From positions 1 to 64,000 of the forward strand of contig JAPTJF010000316.1 of NCBI GenBank assembly GCA_029339195.1: a DNA stretch of 64,000 nt, in the 5' to 3' direction. Below the pieces are notes generated by a model, which ran no database searches, had not been told where the DNA came from, and was given only the letters and a program-made list of their open reading frames with translations. Position 1 is the stretch's first letter; each line of letters starts with the position of its first letter. This DNA is from Micractinium sp. NFX-FRZ (lineage: Eukaryota; Chlorophyta; Trebouxiophyceae; Chlorellales; Chlorellaceae). Shown here piece by piece: positions 23,479 to 34,764 of this stretch. Made by a program: the position numbers and the translations under genes.

Positions 23479-24001
23479 TGGCGCAGCATGGGCGGGAGAG
23501 CGCCGGCGAGCGGCATGGCGTGGCCCAATCTCGATGGCTCCACTATGTGCCGTGCAGCTCCACTGCGGAGCCTTGAGGCGGGCCTCTCAACTGCAGTGCA
23601 ACTGCACAGCGTTGGGGTGGGCCAGCTGCAACGGAGCCGCTGGTCACCAGTGCCAGACTGAATTCAATGAAACACAATACATGCAATGCTTGGCAAGGTG
23701 TTAATTTGCACTCTTGAGCCAACGTACTGCCGGCACCAGGAGCCGGGGAGTCCAGCAGGCGTGGCAGGACTGGAGTGCCAGCGAGGGCACAGCAGAACCA
23801 TTGGGTGCACAGGTTGCAAGGGGGCGTGAGCAACAAGAATTCCCCCCCCCCCCCAAACACACAGCAGCACAACGCAGGGCGGAGACAGTTTTCTTGCAGT
23901 GCTCCTGCCCGCCTGGCGGCAAGAGGCAGATGCACTCTTGAGCTCCCGCCCGCAGCAGCCTCCGGACGTGCGGCACCAATTCCCACTGCACTGCATTCGA
24001 T
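23479..24001. other. Intergenic region, GrpE to sucrose-phosphatase-like gene
   Basis: About 520 bases between genes on the same strand. It holds the GrpE 3' UTR and the next promoter. A C-homopolymer lies near 23844-23857. No TGTAA signal and no supported gene. Confidence 0.5.
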
Positions 24002-27000
24002 ATGCTGGCCAGCCTGCAGGCTCCGAGCCTGCAGGTGGCCCTGGGTGGCCGGCAGCGGCGGGCTTCGGTGCTATGCGCGGCCGTCAGCAGGTCGCAAGCT
24101 CCACCTGCGCACCAGGTGAGGTTCACGCGGGTTTTTTGCGGCGCTCGGGCAACGACCCAAGCTCTTCCCACCGCGATGTGCCACAACCCTCTTCTGCAGG
24201 GGCAGGGGAGCGCGCACCCGCAGCATAGCACCTTGAACCTGACACATGGGGCGATTGATGATCAAACGGCGGCGCCCACGCAGCAGCAGAGCTTAGGGCT
24301 AGGCGGCGTTGCGGCGGCGGCACCGCCCCCGCCAGCTCCCCGCCTGCAGGCAAGTGGGCGGCTCTTGCTCGTGGCTTTGCTGCGCTCTTCTGGTCACCGC
24401 GTTCCTAGTTTCCAGAGATGGTATCAAGGGCTGGGAAGGGTGCCTTGCATCCAGTGCGCTCCTTTGTGCCCGACAGCGTGCCGCTCCCGCTGTGCTTCTG
24501 GGCTCGAGTGACGCCCCTGCCGCCGCTTCCGCTTCTGGCGTGCTACTCGTGCCAGGGCCTCGGGCATGCTGCTGGTGAGGGGTGTGTTGCAAATGTTGCA
24601 TTGGTTAAACTGTTGCTAGGGCCCTGGTTGTAGGAGTCGAGCAAGCCTGCTCCCCTGCGCCCCCCATACTTCCGTGCAGCTCCACTACCGCACGACGTGG
24701 CAGAAGCCCATCCTGCACCACTCGATCAATGGAGGGACGTGGCAGGGGGTGGAGATGCAGCAGGTGGGGAGGCAGGCAGGGGCGAGGGCCGCCATGCGTT
24801 GCGTTCAGCTTGCACGCACAGCGGAGCTCTGTTGACGGCATGCATGCGCTGCTGCGCCTGTGCCCTGCCGCTGACCGCCGGCTGCTTGGCCCCGCCCTAG
24901 GTGCGCTCCTTCAACGTTTATTGCCGGGGTGCACAAGCACGCTTGACGTCCAAAGCCTGCCTGCACGCTCCCTCTGCTGCCCCTTCATGCATCCGCCTGC
25001 CTTCCTCCCTCCCCCTTGCCTCCCCTGGCACCCCCTTGGTGCCGCAGGTGGTGTCTGGCCACGGGTGGTGGAAGGCCGCTGACCTGCACCTCGACCCTGC
25101 AGCCGCCAGCCACGGCAGCGCCGCTCCTGCCGCCCCGCTGCTGGAATTTGTGATCACAGATGGGAAGGACGCGTGGGACAAGCTGCCCACGGGAGACAAC
25201 TACACAATTGACGCGCCCGGGCGCTGGCAGCTGTCGCACGGCCTGCTGGCGCAGGCGCAGCGCCCGCCTGTGCTGCTGGTTTCCGACTTGGACGACACGA
25301 TGATTGGGGATGATGCGGCGACGGAAGCCTTCACGCGCTGGTGGCACGAGGAAGGCGTGCCCGCGGGCGGGCGGCTGGTGTACAACACCGGGCGGGTGAG
25401 AGGCTGGCGTGCCTCTCCTGCTGCTGCTGCCGCGTGTGCTCGAGGGGCTGTTTGTGCAGGCGGGCGGCTGGGGCACAACCTGCGCAGCCTGAGCCAGCCA
25501 GCCGGTCTTGGTGCCGACCTCGTCAGAACAGCTGCTGCTGGCTGTTCCCCGCCCTTTCCTCCCGCCTCTCCACCCCCGTTCCCCTCCCCCGCCCCTCCTC
25601 CTGCCTGCCAGGCCTTGGACCTGTTTGAGTCCCTGCTGGCAGACAAGGGGGAGCTGCTGGCGGAGCCAGACATGCTCATCTCTGCCCTTGGCACCCGCAT
25701 CTACGCAAAGTGAGCGGGCAGCATGAGACACGGGGGACGGGCAGAGCGGTTGGCAGGCACGGCGCAGCCATGGGGCACATGCACCAACGGCAGGCCCGTG
25801 GCTGCAGGGTCAGCATCCACACTGTGTTTGTGCCAAGGAAGAGGAGCCTGGTAGGGGCAGGGAGGCAGGGTGGAGAGGCGCCCATTGGCACGCCGCATGT
25901 GATACACTGGCGTTTATGCCCAGTGATGCCACGGGTTCTTGCAGGGCAGCAGGCAGGCAGCAGGCAGACAAGAACAGCCAGCTGCCCGTCCCACTCCAAC
26001 TCTGCACAGCTCCTCCCACACCTCACCTTGCTCCCAACCCGCCACCCTCCCGGCTCCGGCCTGCCCTGCAGGGGCCGCAACGGGCGGTGGCACGAGGACC
26101 AGGGATACACGGCCTCCCTGGGCCAGGGGTGGCAGCTGGAGGGGGTGCGGGAGGCGTGCTACCGCGCGCTGGCGCAGGTTGGCAAGGAGGCCATGCACTT
26201 CAGGTGACTGAGGGGGTGGGGGCTGGGGATCTGTTGGGTTCATGCATTCTGAGCGGGAGCGGGGACATGGACATGGGGCATCCCCGCAGGCACCATCAGG
26301 CAGGGGCAGGCAGGGTACAGAGGGGGGTTCAACCGGGTGCGAGCTCCTGCCTCCCTCCCTCCCTCCCCTGCAGGCCCCCCAGCGAGATGTCGGAGCACAA
26401 GGTGACGTGCGGCGTGCGGCTGGATGTGCTGGAGGCGGTGCTGGCCTCCATCAGCGCTGACCTGGCGGCCGCTGACGTGGCGCACAAGCTGGTCGTCTCC
26501 GGCTCCGGCGGCTGGCGCTTTGTGGACCTGGTGCCGCGGGAGGCGGGCAAGCTGCAGGTGAGAGGCAACCACAGTAGATGGCAGGAAGGTGCACAGCTGG
26601 CAGATGGCAGCGGCGGTGCGCGCAGGCGGCAGTGGCGGCCGGTGATGGCGGCAGTGGTCCTCGCGGCGCGCTCTGCACACAGTACGCCTGCCTGCCGCCC
26701 TCCCGCCGCCCTCAGTGCCCGAGGCGGGCCCGGCAGCAATGCTGCCTCTCCCTCAGTCCCTCACTCCCCCTCCTCTCCCCCACTCTTGCCTCCCTCTCCC
26801 TCTCTCTCCCCCCGGCCAGGCGCTCGAGTATGCGCGGCGCAGCCTGGGCTTCCTGCCCGACCAGACCGTGGCGGCGGGCGACTCTGGCAACGACATCGAC
26901 ATGCTGGAGGGGCAGCACCGCTCCATTGTGGTGAGCCCAAGATGTGTTTCTTTGGAACTTTGGGACTGGTTGAAGAGCCGAGACGTGACATGCCTGTGCA

Positions 27001-27383
27001 TCTTGTGATGGCGTAGTGCCGCTGCTGCCGCTGCCACTGCTGCCCTGCTGCCCTTGCCGTCCGCCCCCATTTTCAGGTGCTGTAGGGACGTGCCCGGGCG
27101 GCGGCACTGTACACCGCCCAAATCCCACCCGCGCTGGTCACGCCTTCCGAGCGCATCTCATGCATGCCTTTGCCACCGCCCGGACTGACCCTCCTGGCCT
27201 GCTGTCTTTCTCCCGCGCCGCCGTGCCCTGGCCCCCCCTTGGCAGGTGGGCAACGCGCACCCCGAGCTGCTCGCGTGGGCAGAGGCACGGCAGGTGGGCG
27301 GCAACGGAGAGCTCCTCATCACGCAGGCCCACCGTGCCTATGGCATCCTCGAAGGCCTGCAGCGGTGGGGCTTCAAGGCCTGA
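24002..27383 (+). CDS. Sucrose-6-phosphate phosphatase-like HAD protein with N-terminal CBM25/53-like module
   Basis: Nine exons in consistent phase (24002-24115, 24200-24349, 24680-24763, 25048-25395, 25612-25709, 26072-26203, 26374-26557, 26820-26930, 27246-27383) predict 452 residues. Residues 1-38 look like a plastid transit peptide. A Pro/Ala/Gln linker (39-88) follows, then a carbohydrate-binding module of the CBM25/CBM53 type (LHYRTTWQKPILHH, GHGWWKA, LLEFVITDG; about 89-180). From about 190 it is a HAD-IIB phosphatase of the sucrose-phosphatase family: motif I DLDDT at 196-200, motif II YNTGR, and motif IV GDSGND near 389. Known family members dephosphorylate sucrose-6-phosphate. The starch-binding module suggests action at starch in the plastid, which is inference. 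The linker exon needs a GC donor at 24350 and is the least certain part. Confidence 0.87.
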
Positions 27384-27788
27384 GCAGCGGGGCACGCAGA
27401 CACCAGACACCGAATGCACTCACGCACGGCAGCCTCAGGTGCTGACGTGCGAGGCGGCGCCCGCCGCCAGAACGAACCTGGCGATCCTTTATCTGCCCTG
27501 TCCCCTGTACCATTGATCGAAATGCTCCTTCTCAGCTCCACCCCACGTGTCGCATACCTGTCTTAGTGCACTGTTGACATCATCTAACCCTGCCCCGTCG
27601 CGGTCCTTTGCTGTTGCGCTGCGCCGCCCGCTGGCGCCAGCACCCCCGTCTCCTTCCGTCTCGCCTGCCAAATTGCTTAACCCATTTCCGTGCGGGGCGC
27701 CCTTGCTGCCTCCGTGCCGTGTACCACTAGCTCCTGCAGTGCAAGCGTCCTGTTTGGCCTGTCCGTCTCCGACAGCACCGTCGTCTCG
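27384..27788. other. Intergenic region upstream of fumarylacetoacetase
   Basis: About 400 bases in tandem orientation. It contains the 3' UTR of the phosphatase-like gene and the FAH promoter. I see no TGTAA, repeat or gene in it. Confidence 0.5.
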
Positions 27789-30700
27789 ATGCAGTCCTCC
27801 TTTGTGAAAGTCGAGCCGAACTCACACTTCTCACTACAGAACCTGCCATATGGGATCTTCAGCACGCGGGCCAACCTGACACCCAGACCAGGAGTAGCGA
27901 TCGGGGACAGCGTGCTGGACCTGGCGGCCCTCAGCCGCGCTGGACTGTTCTCTGGGCCAGAGCTGAGCGGACGCAGCGACTGCTTCCAGCAGGTGGGCGG
28001 CAGAGTCCGTGCTGACTGTGCTGCCGCCACTCCCGCCGCCAGCGCTGCCCGTGGCAGCACGCTCACCACTCGCCCCGGCACCTGCACCTGAACCACACGC
28101 AGCCCACCCTGAATGCCTTCATGGCGCTGGGGGCGCCTGCTTGGGCCGAGGCACGCACCACGCTGCAGCGGCTGTTGAGCAGTGGCGAAGGCGCGCTGCG
28201 GGACGACGCAGCGCTGCAGCGGGAGGCGCTGGTGCCCGCAGATGACGTCAGCATGCACCTGCCGGCAGACGTGGGAGACTACACAGATTTCTTTGCCTCC
28301 CGCGAGCACGCCACCAACATGGGAATCCTGTTCAGGGGGAAGGAGAACCCGCTGCAGCCCAACTGGTGGGTTCCGGGCGGCTGGGTACCGGTTGGTGGCA
28401 TGCAGGGTTGGCAGAGCACTGGCGAGCGTGGGTTGGGGGGCAGAGCGTAGAACGATAGCGTGCGGGCGGTAGTGAACTTGAGTGCAGCCGCTGAATGGGG
28501 CAGCTGAGTTGCTAGCCCCCCAGTGGCAAACAACTGCGGGCACCCCATGTCTGTGTGCTTGCTTAATGTAGATGAGGTGTGGTGGCCCGCTTGCAGTCGC
28601 CCCTGTGACACCTAGTTCTCCTGGCAGCAAGCTTGATCAATAGTGCCCGCACACCTCCACGCCATGCTGCCCCTCAACCTAGCAGGCTGCACCTCCCTGT
28701 GGGCTACCACGGCCGTGCCTCTTCCATTGTCGTGTCAGGCACCGACGTGCGGCGGCCGTGGGGGCAGGTGCTGCCGCCGGCGCCGGCTGGCGTGGCAGCA
28801 GGCACGGCAGCTGCGGCGCCCGCCTTCCAGCCCAGCTCTGCCCTCGATTACGAGCTTGAAGTGGTGAGGCCGCTTTGCTTGCTTGCAATGTTGGCATTGG
28901 CAACAACGATATCTGTGGTATGTCGCAAAGCTGACGTTCTGGGAGGGGCGCTGGGCATGGATGGCAGCTAGGTTTATGCTGGCACAGGCAGGTGACGCCG
29001 TAAAGGCAAGAAGATGGCTGCTCCATTCCCTGGCATTGGCCTGCCTTCACACCGCCCACCCCTCTGCCTCTCCCCGGTCCCCTCACCTCGTCCCTTCCAA
29101 TGCCCAGGGGTGCTTCATTGGGCCGGGCAACGCGCTGGGTGAGCCCATCCCCCTGAGACAGGCTGGCAGCCACATCTTTGGGTATGTGCTGCTCAACGAC
29201 TGGAGCGCACGCGACATACAGAAGTGGGAGTATGTGCCGCTGGGGCCCTTCAACGGCAAGAACTTTGTGAGCCGGAGGGTGCTCGCTGCGCTGCGCTGTG
29301 CTACATGCTGTGCAAACCGGTGCGGTGTGTGTTTCGCCAGGCGGCGGCGCAGCGCTGAGAGTGCGCTGTCCTGTTCAAAGACGGCAAGCCAACGTGCGTG
29401 CACCCGCTGGCACAGACCCACCCAGCGCCCCAGCTGCACCCATCCCACCTGCCACCAGCATCTCCCCCTGGGTGGCCACTCTCCAGCCAGCCCGGCAGGC
29501 CAGCCCGGCAGCCGCCTCTTACCCGCTGCCACCCCACCCACCCGCTGCCTCACATGTTGTCCCTCCAACCCACCCCGCCCCCTCGCCCACATGTCACCCC
29601 CACCAACCCGTCCCACACATGTCACCCCCACCAACCCTCCCACCCCCAGGCCACCAGCATCTCCCCCTGGGTGCTCACCCCGGCGGCACTGGAGCCCTTT
29701 GCCCACCCCGCGCCGCCCCAGGAGGAACCGCAGCCGCTGCCCTACCTGCGCCAGCGGGGGCGCACCAACTACGATGTGCAGGTGCGGGCTGGGGGGGCAG
29801 CGGGCCCAGCTGGCATGGTTTGTGTGTTCATAGTGGGGTGCCCAGCTGGCATGGTTTGTGTGTACATAGTGGGGTGCCCAGCTGGCATNNNNNNNNNNNN
29901 NNNNNNNNNNNNNNNNNNNNNNNNNNNNNNNNNNNNNNNNNNNNNNNNNNNNNNNNNNNNNNNNNNNNNNNNNNNGCCCAGCTGGCATGGTTTGTGTGTT
30001 CATAGTGGGGTGCCCAGCTGGCATGGTTTGTGTGTACATAGTGGGGTGCCCAGCTGGCATCACTGAGTGCACAGCACCGTAGTAGTGTTGGATGCCCAGA
30101 GCGGGAGGGTGGCGGGTGCCATGCAAGCGGGGGCCTTGGGTGGAAGAGGCGGGCGGAGGCATTTACGTCGGTGCCGCAAGTTGGGGTCAAGGTGCAGGTG
30201 CGGGCTGCTTGTGACTGTCGCTTGGCAGCGGCACTGCGCTGCTGCATGCCTGGGCGCTGACGTGCCACCTCTGCTCTGCGTGTGCCCTCTGCTTGTTGGT
30301 CCTGTTCCACGCAGCTGCTCATCTCCTACAGATATGCTACACTCACACCCCTCTGTAACCGCCCCCTGTGTCCTGCACTGCCCGCTGCAGCTGGAAGTGG
30401 CCATACAGCCTGGCAGCAGCAGCGGCAGCGGCACGGCAGCAGCCCCCACAGTGATCACGCGCAGCAACCTGCGCACGCTCTACTGGACGCTTCCGCAGGT
30501 GGGGAGGCGGCAGCATGGGCAGCCGCCGGGCAGCCGGAAGCTCAAAGAACCGTGCCCTCTGCTTGTGCTGTGCCTGGTCGCGGTGATGTGCCAGTGCCAG
30601 GCGCCTTGGGCAGCCGGCGGGCAGCCGGCGGGCAGCCCGTACTCCCACTCTCTGTGCTTTCTGCCTTCTGCAGTGTGCCAGGGGGCCCTGTCTGTGCCCT

Positions 30701-31315
30701 GCCGGTGGCGTTGCTGCAAAGCCCAAGCCCTGGGGCTCCAGCCCCCTCTTTCTCGCCCCGCCTTCATGGACCTGCTTGAATGCTGGTGATTTGTGTGCGC
30801 CTGCTCTGCTGCTCCCGCTGCAGATGATTGCGCACCACACGGCGGGCGGGTGCAGCCTGAGGCCTGGGGATCTGCTGGCCACCGGCACGCTGAGCTGCGA
30901 GGGGCCGCTGGGTGCGGGCTGCCTGCAGGAGGCGACGTGAGTCGGGCTTGCTCAATGCAGGCGGGGACAGTGGCTGGGCTGCGCCAGTGCCAGCGCCAGC
31001 CATGCGGTGCTTCCTGGGTGCATGCACATGCCCCGGGCAAGCATGTACAGGTTTGGGAAGGTTTGTATGCAGCTTGAAGTGTCCCCAGGGATGCAATGCA
31101 GCGGGTCACTCCACTACTGCCTCCCGCCTGCTGGCCCCGTGTGCAGGTGGGGCGGCAGCCGGCCGGTGCAGCTGTCGGACGGCAGCGACCGGCGGTACTT
31201 GGCTGACGGGGACACGGTGGTCATGAGCGGCTGGTGCCAGGGGGAGGGCTACCGGGTGGGGTTTGGGGAGTGCCGCGGCACGGTGCTTCCAGCGCTGCCG
31301 CCCGCGCCTGTGTGA
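27789..31315 (+). CDS. FAH: Fumarylacetoacetase
   Basis: Last enzyme of tyrosine catabolism: hydrolyses fumarylacetoacetate to fumarate and acetoacetate; cytosolic. Eight exons (27789-27992, 28103-28365, 28686-28863, 29108-29266, 29650-29781, 30391-30498, 30824-30936, 31147-31315) join to 441 residues; animal FAH has about 420. The N-terminal SH3-like domain starts with [10 protein letters not shown]. The catalytic domain has [14 protein letters not shown] (active-site His and metal Asp), [33 protein letters not shown] (metal Asp near 246) and [24 protein letters not shown]. All residues of the known catalytic set that I can place are present. The fifth intron contains a 36-base tandem repeat and an 87-base assembly gap that does not touch coding sequence. 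Confidence 0.97.
29804..30059. repeat. 36-bp tandem repeat (72-bp higher-order unit) interrupted by gap
   Basis: A 36-base unit beginning GCCCAGCTGGCATGG starts at 29804, 29840 and 29876, and again at 29976, 30012 and 30048. Alternate units differ by one base (GTTCATAG versus GTACATAG), so the array evolves as 72-base dimers. It is in an FAH intron. Confidence 0.95.
29889..29975. other. Assembly gap (87 N)
   Basis: A run of undetermined bases inside the 36-base tandem array. The flanking copies are not in register across it (29876 plus multiples of 36 does not reach 29976), so the N count does not represent the true missing length. Confidence 0.99.
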
Positions 31316-32101
31316 GAGCGCGACCCACGTGCGTGAGCGAACCTTGCGGTTGTGCTGCGTGCACACGTTTGGCTGGTTTTGTATCATCAATGTATCTCTC
31401 TTCTGGATGGAGTGCCTCAATGTATACTGTCACTTCAACAGTAACAACAACACAGCCGAACCAATGGCTAGGCGCATAGCTTGATGGTTCAGCTGGCAAG
31501 GCAACCGAAGCAGGGCAGTGGCCCGGTCAGCCACCAGCCACCATGCCCCCCCCCGATTTGCAAGTCGGGCATGCTCCTGCTCCCGCCATGGCCACTGCCG
31601 CTGCCAGCATGCGGGGCTGGCAGTGTCCTGTCTGTGTGCCTTCGAGCAGGATAAGGACAGGCAGAGGCATGGCCGAGGGAAGCACATTCATATGTGAAGG
31701 GCACGGGGTGTTTTGGGCCATCAAAGAGCAGGATGTGTTGAAGTGCACGCCGCATGGCGGCGTTGGCGGCAGAGTGCCCAGCCTGCGCGCCCTGCCGATC
31801 TGCCCGCCCGTGACACAATCCCTTCACAACTCTAAACATTCTTATGGCAGCCCACATGTGAATTTACAAGGCCCTCATCACAACGCGGCCTGGGGTGGCA
31901 AGTTGCTGCCCGGAAGCTGCACACGCCCCTCTTAAACGCGCTTCGATTGCGCGTCCTTCAACCCAGAATTGTTTCACTCGCGCCAACCAGCCTCCACTTC
32001 CCCACGCTTCGATTGCGCGTCCTTCAACCCAGAATTGTTTCACTCGCGCCAACCAGCCTCCACTTCCCCACTTCGTGCACCCACCCTCGTACTGGGCCGG
32101 C
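31316..32101. other. Intergenic region FAH to serine protease
   Basis: About 790 bases holding the FAH 3' UTR and the protease promoter. Base composition is more AT-rich at 31,370-31,470. Apart from the 66-base duplication at its right end I see no gene or RNA. Confidence 0.5.
31940..32071. repeat. 66-bp perfect tandem duplication upstream of protease start
   Basis: Bases 31940-32005 and 32006-32071 are identical copies of a 66-base unit beginning GCTTCGATTGCG. The array ends 30 bases before the protease ATG, so it lies in the promoter or 5' UTR. The lack of divergence implies a recent event. Confidence 0.97.
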
Positions 32102-34098
32102 ATGAAGGCCCCAGTGATGCTGCTTTTGCTGGCAGTGCAGGCAACAGGCTTAGCCGCAGGTGCGCGCGGGAGGACGACGGACTTGCGGCCGCATCCCGCC
32201 CACCACCTGCAAGCACTGCCGCTGCTCGCCGCCGCAACGCCGCCGCCTGCCGCCAACCACCCTGCTCCCCACCTGTCCTCTCGTTGATGCAGGCCACCGC
32301 TTGCTGAATGCAAGTGCCGCCCCAGACCCTGCCCCTGCTGCCACCAACGCCAGCACCGATGGCATCACGGGAACGGTGTCAGCCCGCATGATTGAGGCGC
32401 AGTCGGTGTTGCCCGGCGACCCCTCTTTTGACTTTATGGCCGAGCTCAGCTTCACCTCAGCCAGCGGCAACAACACACCCTACTGTGGCGGCGCCCTCAT
32501 CGCCCCCACATGGGTGCTCACTGCTGCCCACTGCATCTGGACGGTGACAGAGGACGGCGAGGACATGCGCCTCCCCACGCTTGCGCTGCGCGTCAGCATG
32601 CAGGGCGCGCCTGGGGTGGAGCACCGCGTCTCCCAAGCCTACGTGCACCCAAGTAAGCCCCGCTCTTGGTGACTGTGTGGCTACGTGGTGTCTCCTCCTT
32701 TTGAACGTCGCTCACACTTCAGATGCGGTCGCTGCCCTGCACTGATGCTCGACGGTGGCAGCGTGCTTGCATGCTGGCTTCAAACGGCCGGCCTCCTGCC
32801 CCGCCCTGCTAGCCTAGTCTAGTCTTGATAGCTCAACACCCTCCTGCCCCGCCCCTTGTGCCCTGCAGCCTGGGACCCGCACGCCCAGGAGCGCAGCATG
32901 CAGCCCATCATCAGCGGCCAGGCCTCTGCCGCCGTGCGCAGCTCCAAGCTGGGCGACATTGCCCTCTTGCGCCTGGCCACGCCGTCGCTTGTGCCCCCCG
33001 TGGCGCTGCCCTCGGCCGACACGCCGCTGCCGGGCGGGGCGCAGCTGCAGGCGGCGGGGTGGGGCACGACGGAGGACGTGAGGGGGGAGCAGCAGATGCA
33101 GGAGGAGCTGCGGTGGGCCACGCTGCAGGCGCTCGCCACCGGCCCTTGCAGCCTGGCCACCAATTCGCTGGGGCAGTGCTCCTGCCCCGCCAGCTACGCG
33201 GACAACCTGTGCGCAGGCGGCACGGGCAGCAACACTTGCCAGGGGGATTCGGGTGAGTGCAGGGGCGGCGTTGGGAGAGGAGAGGAGGGCAGGGAGGCGT
33301 GGGGGAGAGAGGGAGGCAGCCTGGCGTGGCGCATGGCAGGCACATCAAGCTGATGCCGGGCGGAACAGCGCTGGGCACATTGTGCGCACCTGCATCGTTT
33401 GTTTCAGGCCTGGGCCGGGCAGAGGGTTCACCCTGGTCTATCTAGAAGCTGCCCACGGTGTCGCTGAGCTGGCATGTGTGTCCCCCTTGGTCCGTGTTCC
33501 GGCGCACGTGCTGCAGGCGGGCCCCTGGTGCTACGGGATGGCTCTGGGCAGGCCACGGTGGTGGGCATTACCTCCTGGGGGCCCGATTGCCCAGCGAAAA
33601 CGCGGGAAGACGAATTTGGGTATTGTGAGTGGGGCTTGGCTGGCCTGCTTTGGGCTGAGCTGCTTGTTGTCCTCTCATGTGTGCCGTGTACCTGCACTCC
33701 CAACCTGTCACCACCTGGCCTGCTGTGGTCAAGTCTGCCTGCCCTGCTGTGGTCAAGGCGGCATTCTCCTCAGCCTGACGTGGTGCGCCCCGGGGCTACT
33801 GCTCCGCTGGCGACTGCCCCACACCCCTGGCCGCCCAAGAGCCGCCCTGGCCCCCAGCTCACCCCTGGCCCACAACCTGCCCATACTCCATCCTGCAGAC
33901 ACCGACGTGCGGCAGTACCTGGGAGACATTGCCAGCTGGCAAAAGGCGGTTGCCAACTCAACCGCCGGCCTGCCGGGCCGGCTGTTTGATGAGGGCCCAA
34001 AGCCCAGCAGTGCCGCCTCCACCCGCGGCACCCTGGCAGCAGCAGCAGCCGCGTACGGCGCCGCCTTGGCGGGTGCAGCGCTGCTGCTGGCGCTCTGA
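32102..34098 (+). CDS. Secreted trypsin-fold (S1) serine protease with C-terminal hydrophobic tail
   Basis: Five exons (32102-32159, 32293-32652, 32869-33252, 33517-33624, 33899-34098) give 369 residues. Residues 1-19 are a signal peptide (MKAPVMLLLLAV). The chymotrypsin-fold triad is present: His in TAAHC, Asp in LGDIALLRL and Ser in CQGDSGGPL, the last split by the intron after 33252. VVGITSWG and the YTDVRQYLGDIASW C-terminal helix are also typical. The S1-pocket position six residues before the catalytic Ser is Asn (SNTCQGDSGG), not the Asp of trypsin, so Arg/Lys specificity is not expected. The protein ends in a small-residue linker and about 17 hydrophobic residues, like a GPI-anchor signal. 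A secreted or wall-anchored endopeptidase is inferred; no substrate is suggested. Confidence 0.93.
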
Positions 34099-34552
34099 CC
34101 AGCGTGCCAGACGCCCCCGCCCTGCTGCCCCCAGGTTTTATTTGCTAAACTCGTGATGACAGTTGTATAAACAGAGATACTGTACCCTTGCCAGCACTGC
34201 ATTTCTCTGCCCGCCACCCCATTCATTCCCGCCTCCCGTCTGCAAGTTGCCGACGTCAGTTTTGGTGCGGTCCCGACGCCCAGCAACCCACACGGCACGC
34301 GCCCATCAGTGCGCGTAGCAACGCATGCTGCAATTATTTTGCCTCAACGAGGCATGAGAGCTTCAGCTCAGTGCACGCTCGGGCTCCCAGCCCAATTGTA
34401 GCACATGGCTTAGCTCCTGTGCCTCCTAATCTCAGCACAGCGGTATGTGCGAGGTTACAAAAGGATTGGTGGGAATGCGAGGGGGCTACAACTGTTGAAG
34501 GGGATATGACGCAGTAAGGATCACAGGTCACAGTAAGCAAATTGAGTGGAGA

Positions 34553-34557
34553 TTACA
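34553..34557 (-). terminator. TGTAA polyadenylation signal, AN1 zinc-finger gene
   Basis: TTACA on the plus strand reads TGTAA on the minus strand, 208 nt downstream of the stop at 34765. Confidence 0.5.
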
Positions 34558-34578
34558 AGACACCGGGGGGGCTGCACA

Positions 34579-34648
34579 AGCTGCTGCAACGTTGCTGCAC
34601 AGCTTGTTGCGCACATGGACAGCTGCTGCAACGCTGCTGCACAGCTTG
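34579..34648. repeat. 28-bp direct repeat, 42-bp period
   Basis: Two copies of an AGCTGCTGCAACG-type element (34579-34606 and 34621-34648), differing at one internal base. Each is partly self-complementary (GCAAC/GTTGC). It lies in the predicted 3' UTR of the AN1 zinc-finger gene. Confidence 0.85.
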
Positions 34649-34764
34649 GCTTTCTAACGCCCAAGCAGCTGCAACAAAAGCCATGCATGTGCCATAAGTG
34701 GCCCATGAAGCGCTGCCCACCGGTGCCCACAGAGACGCTTGATTGCCTAGTCAGCATCGCCCGG

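Larger units (their letters stand above)
34099..34764. other. Convergent 3' region (protease / zinc-finger gene)
   Basis: About 670 bases between two stop codons. A minus-strand TGTAA at 34553-34557 lies 208 bases past the zinc-finger stop. A 28-base element is repeated at 34579-34606 and 34621-34648 (period 42), inside the presumed zinc-finger 3' UTR. No gene is visible. Confidence 0.55.

Noticed and set aside
24885..24990. Possible extra exon after CTAG at 24900 in the phosphatase-like gene (VRSFNVYCRG)
   Set aside because: Joining the module exon directly to 25048 keeps a continuous carbohydrate-binding fold. The 24900 copy shares only the AG|GTG edge with the real exon and may be another ghost acceptor.
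34579..34648. Repeated GCTGCAACG elements considered as a CRISPR or transposon terminal repeat
   Set aside because: Only two copies with no spacer series, no flanking target duplication and no transposase. Simply a local duplication in a 3' UTR.
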